Part shown: positions 29,727 through 29,805 of the stretch, in pieces | Position numbering within the stretch: the first letter of the stretch is position 1 | Layout of the letters: every line of letters begins with the position of its first letter | DNA from: Chara braunii | Lineage: Eukaryota; Streptophyta; Charophyceae; Charales; Characeae | Length of the DNA stretch: 29,805 nucleotides | Direction: 5' to 3' | Assembly (NCBI GenBank): GCA_003427395.1 | Contig: BFEA01000088.1 | Span: 292,599 to 322,403, forward strand | The notes under the pieces: model-generated | Seen by the model: the letters and a program-made list of their open reading frames with translations, nothing else | Told to the model about the DNA's origin: nothing | Database searches by the model: none | Program-made: the position numbers and the translations under genes

Positions 29727-29805
<79 letters not shown>
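29727..29805. repeat. (AG)n microsatellite at the window end
   Basis: An uninterrupted AG repeat that runs off the end of the window. Confidence 0.97.

Overview
This is a non-bacterial, repeat-dense nuclear genome window. It has long AC, CT, GA and GT microsatellites, homopolymer tracts up to 47 bases, several retrotransposon relics and no intact conserved gene. No rRNA, operon, CRISPR or convincing intact tRNA is visible. The character of the LINE and Ty3/Gypsy relics, with the long CT/GA tracts, suggests a large streptophyte (plant-lineage) genome. My best guess is a charophyte alga such as Chara braunii. That guess rests on recognising the style of the elements, not on a search.

Layout. 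1-1580: AC microsatellite, unassigned sequence and A-rich retroposon-like tails. 1580-4780: a decayed plus-strand LINE with an ORF1-like segment, an endonuclease and a reverse transcriptase. 4783-5085: a repeat built on a 14-bp motif. 5.1-9.7 kb: short inverted-repeat elements (6180-6390, 7719-7882, 9171-9395), poly-T tracts and a tRNA-derived SINE-like head on the minus strand (9061-9139). 9.7-11.5 kb: mostly unassigned, with a TATA box followed by a hammerhead-ribozyme-like motif on the minus strand (10519-10617). 11.7-13.05 kb: a broken minus-strand ORF with an Asn/Gly/Tyr-rich start, a Lys/Glu coiled coil, a SAP-like motif and an acidic tail. 13.1-16.2 kb: tandem duplications with periods of 35, about 160, 385, 99 and 47 bp. 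16.2-19.9 kb: a CT/GA-rich region with one N between a CT and a GA tract.

20165-21330 is a minus-strand Gypsy integrase relic. 21384-22797 is a second, more decayed plus-strand LINE. It abuts an inverted copy of the 4.8-kb repeat (22799-23050), followed by an unidentified coding-like pseudogene (23103-23680). A 199-bp direct repeat flanks 217 bp at 23685-24299. 25.5-29.5 kb is the 5' half of a plus-strand Gypsy element: a minisatellite leader, gag interrupted by a ~1.3-kb insertion with inverted ends, a zinc knuckle and a protease. The window ends in a GA microsatellite.

The recognisable genes are transposon genes broken by stops and frameshifts, so they do not form a working pathway. The most interesting items are the hammerhead-like motif behind a TATA box, the unidentified pseudogene at 23.1-23.7 kb, the gag insertion, and the repeat family shared in opposite orientation by two distant loci.
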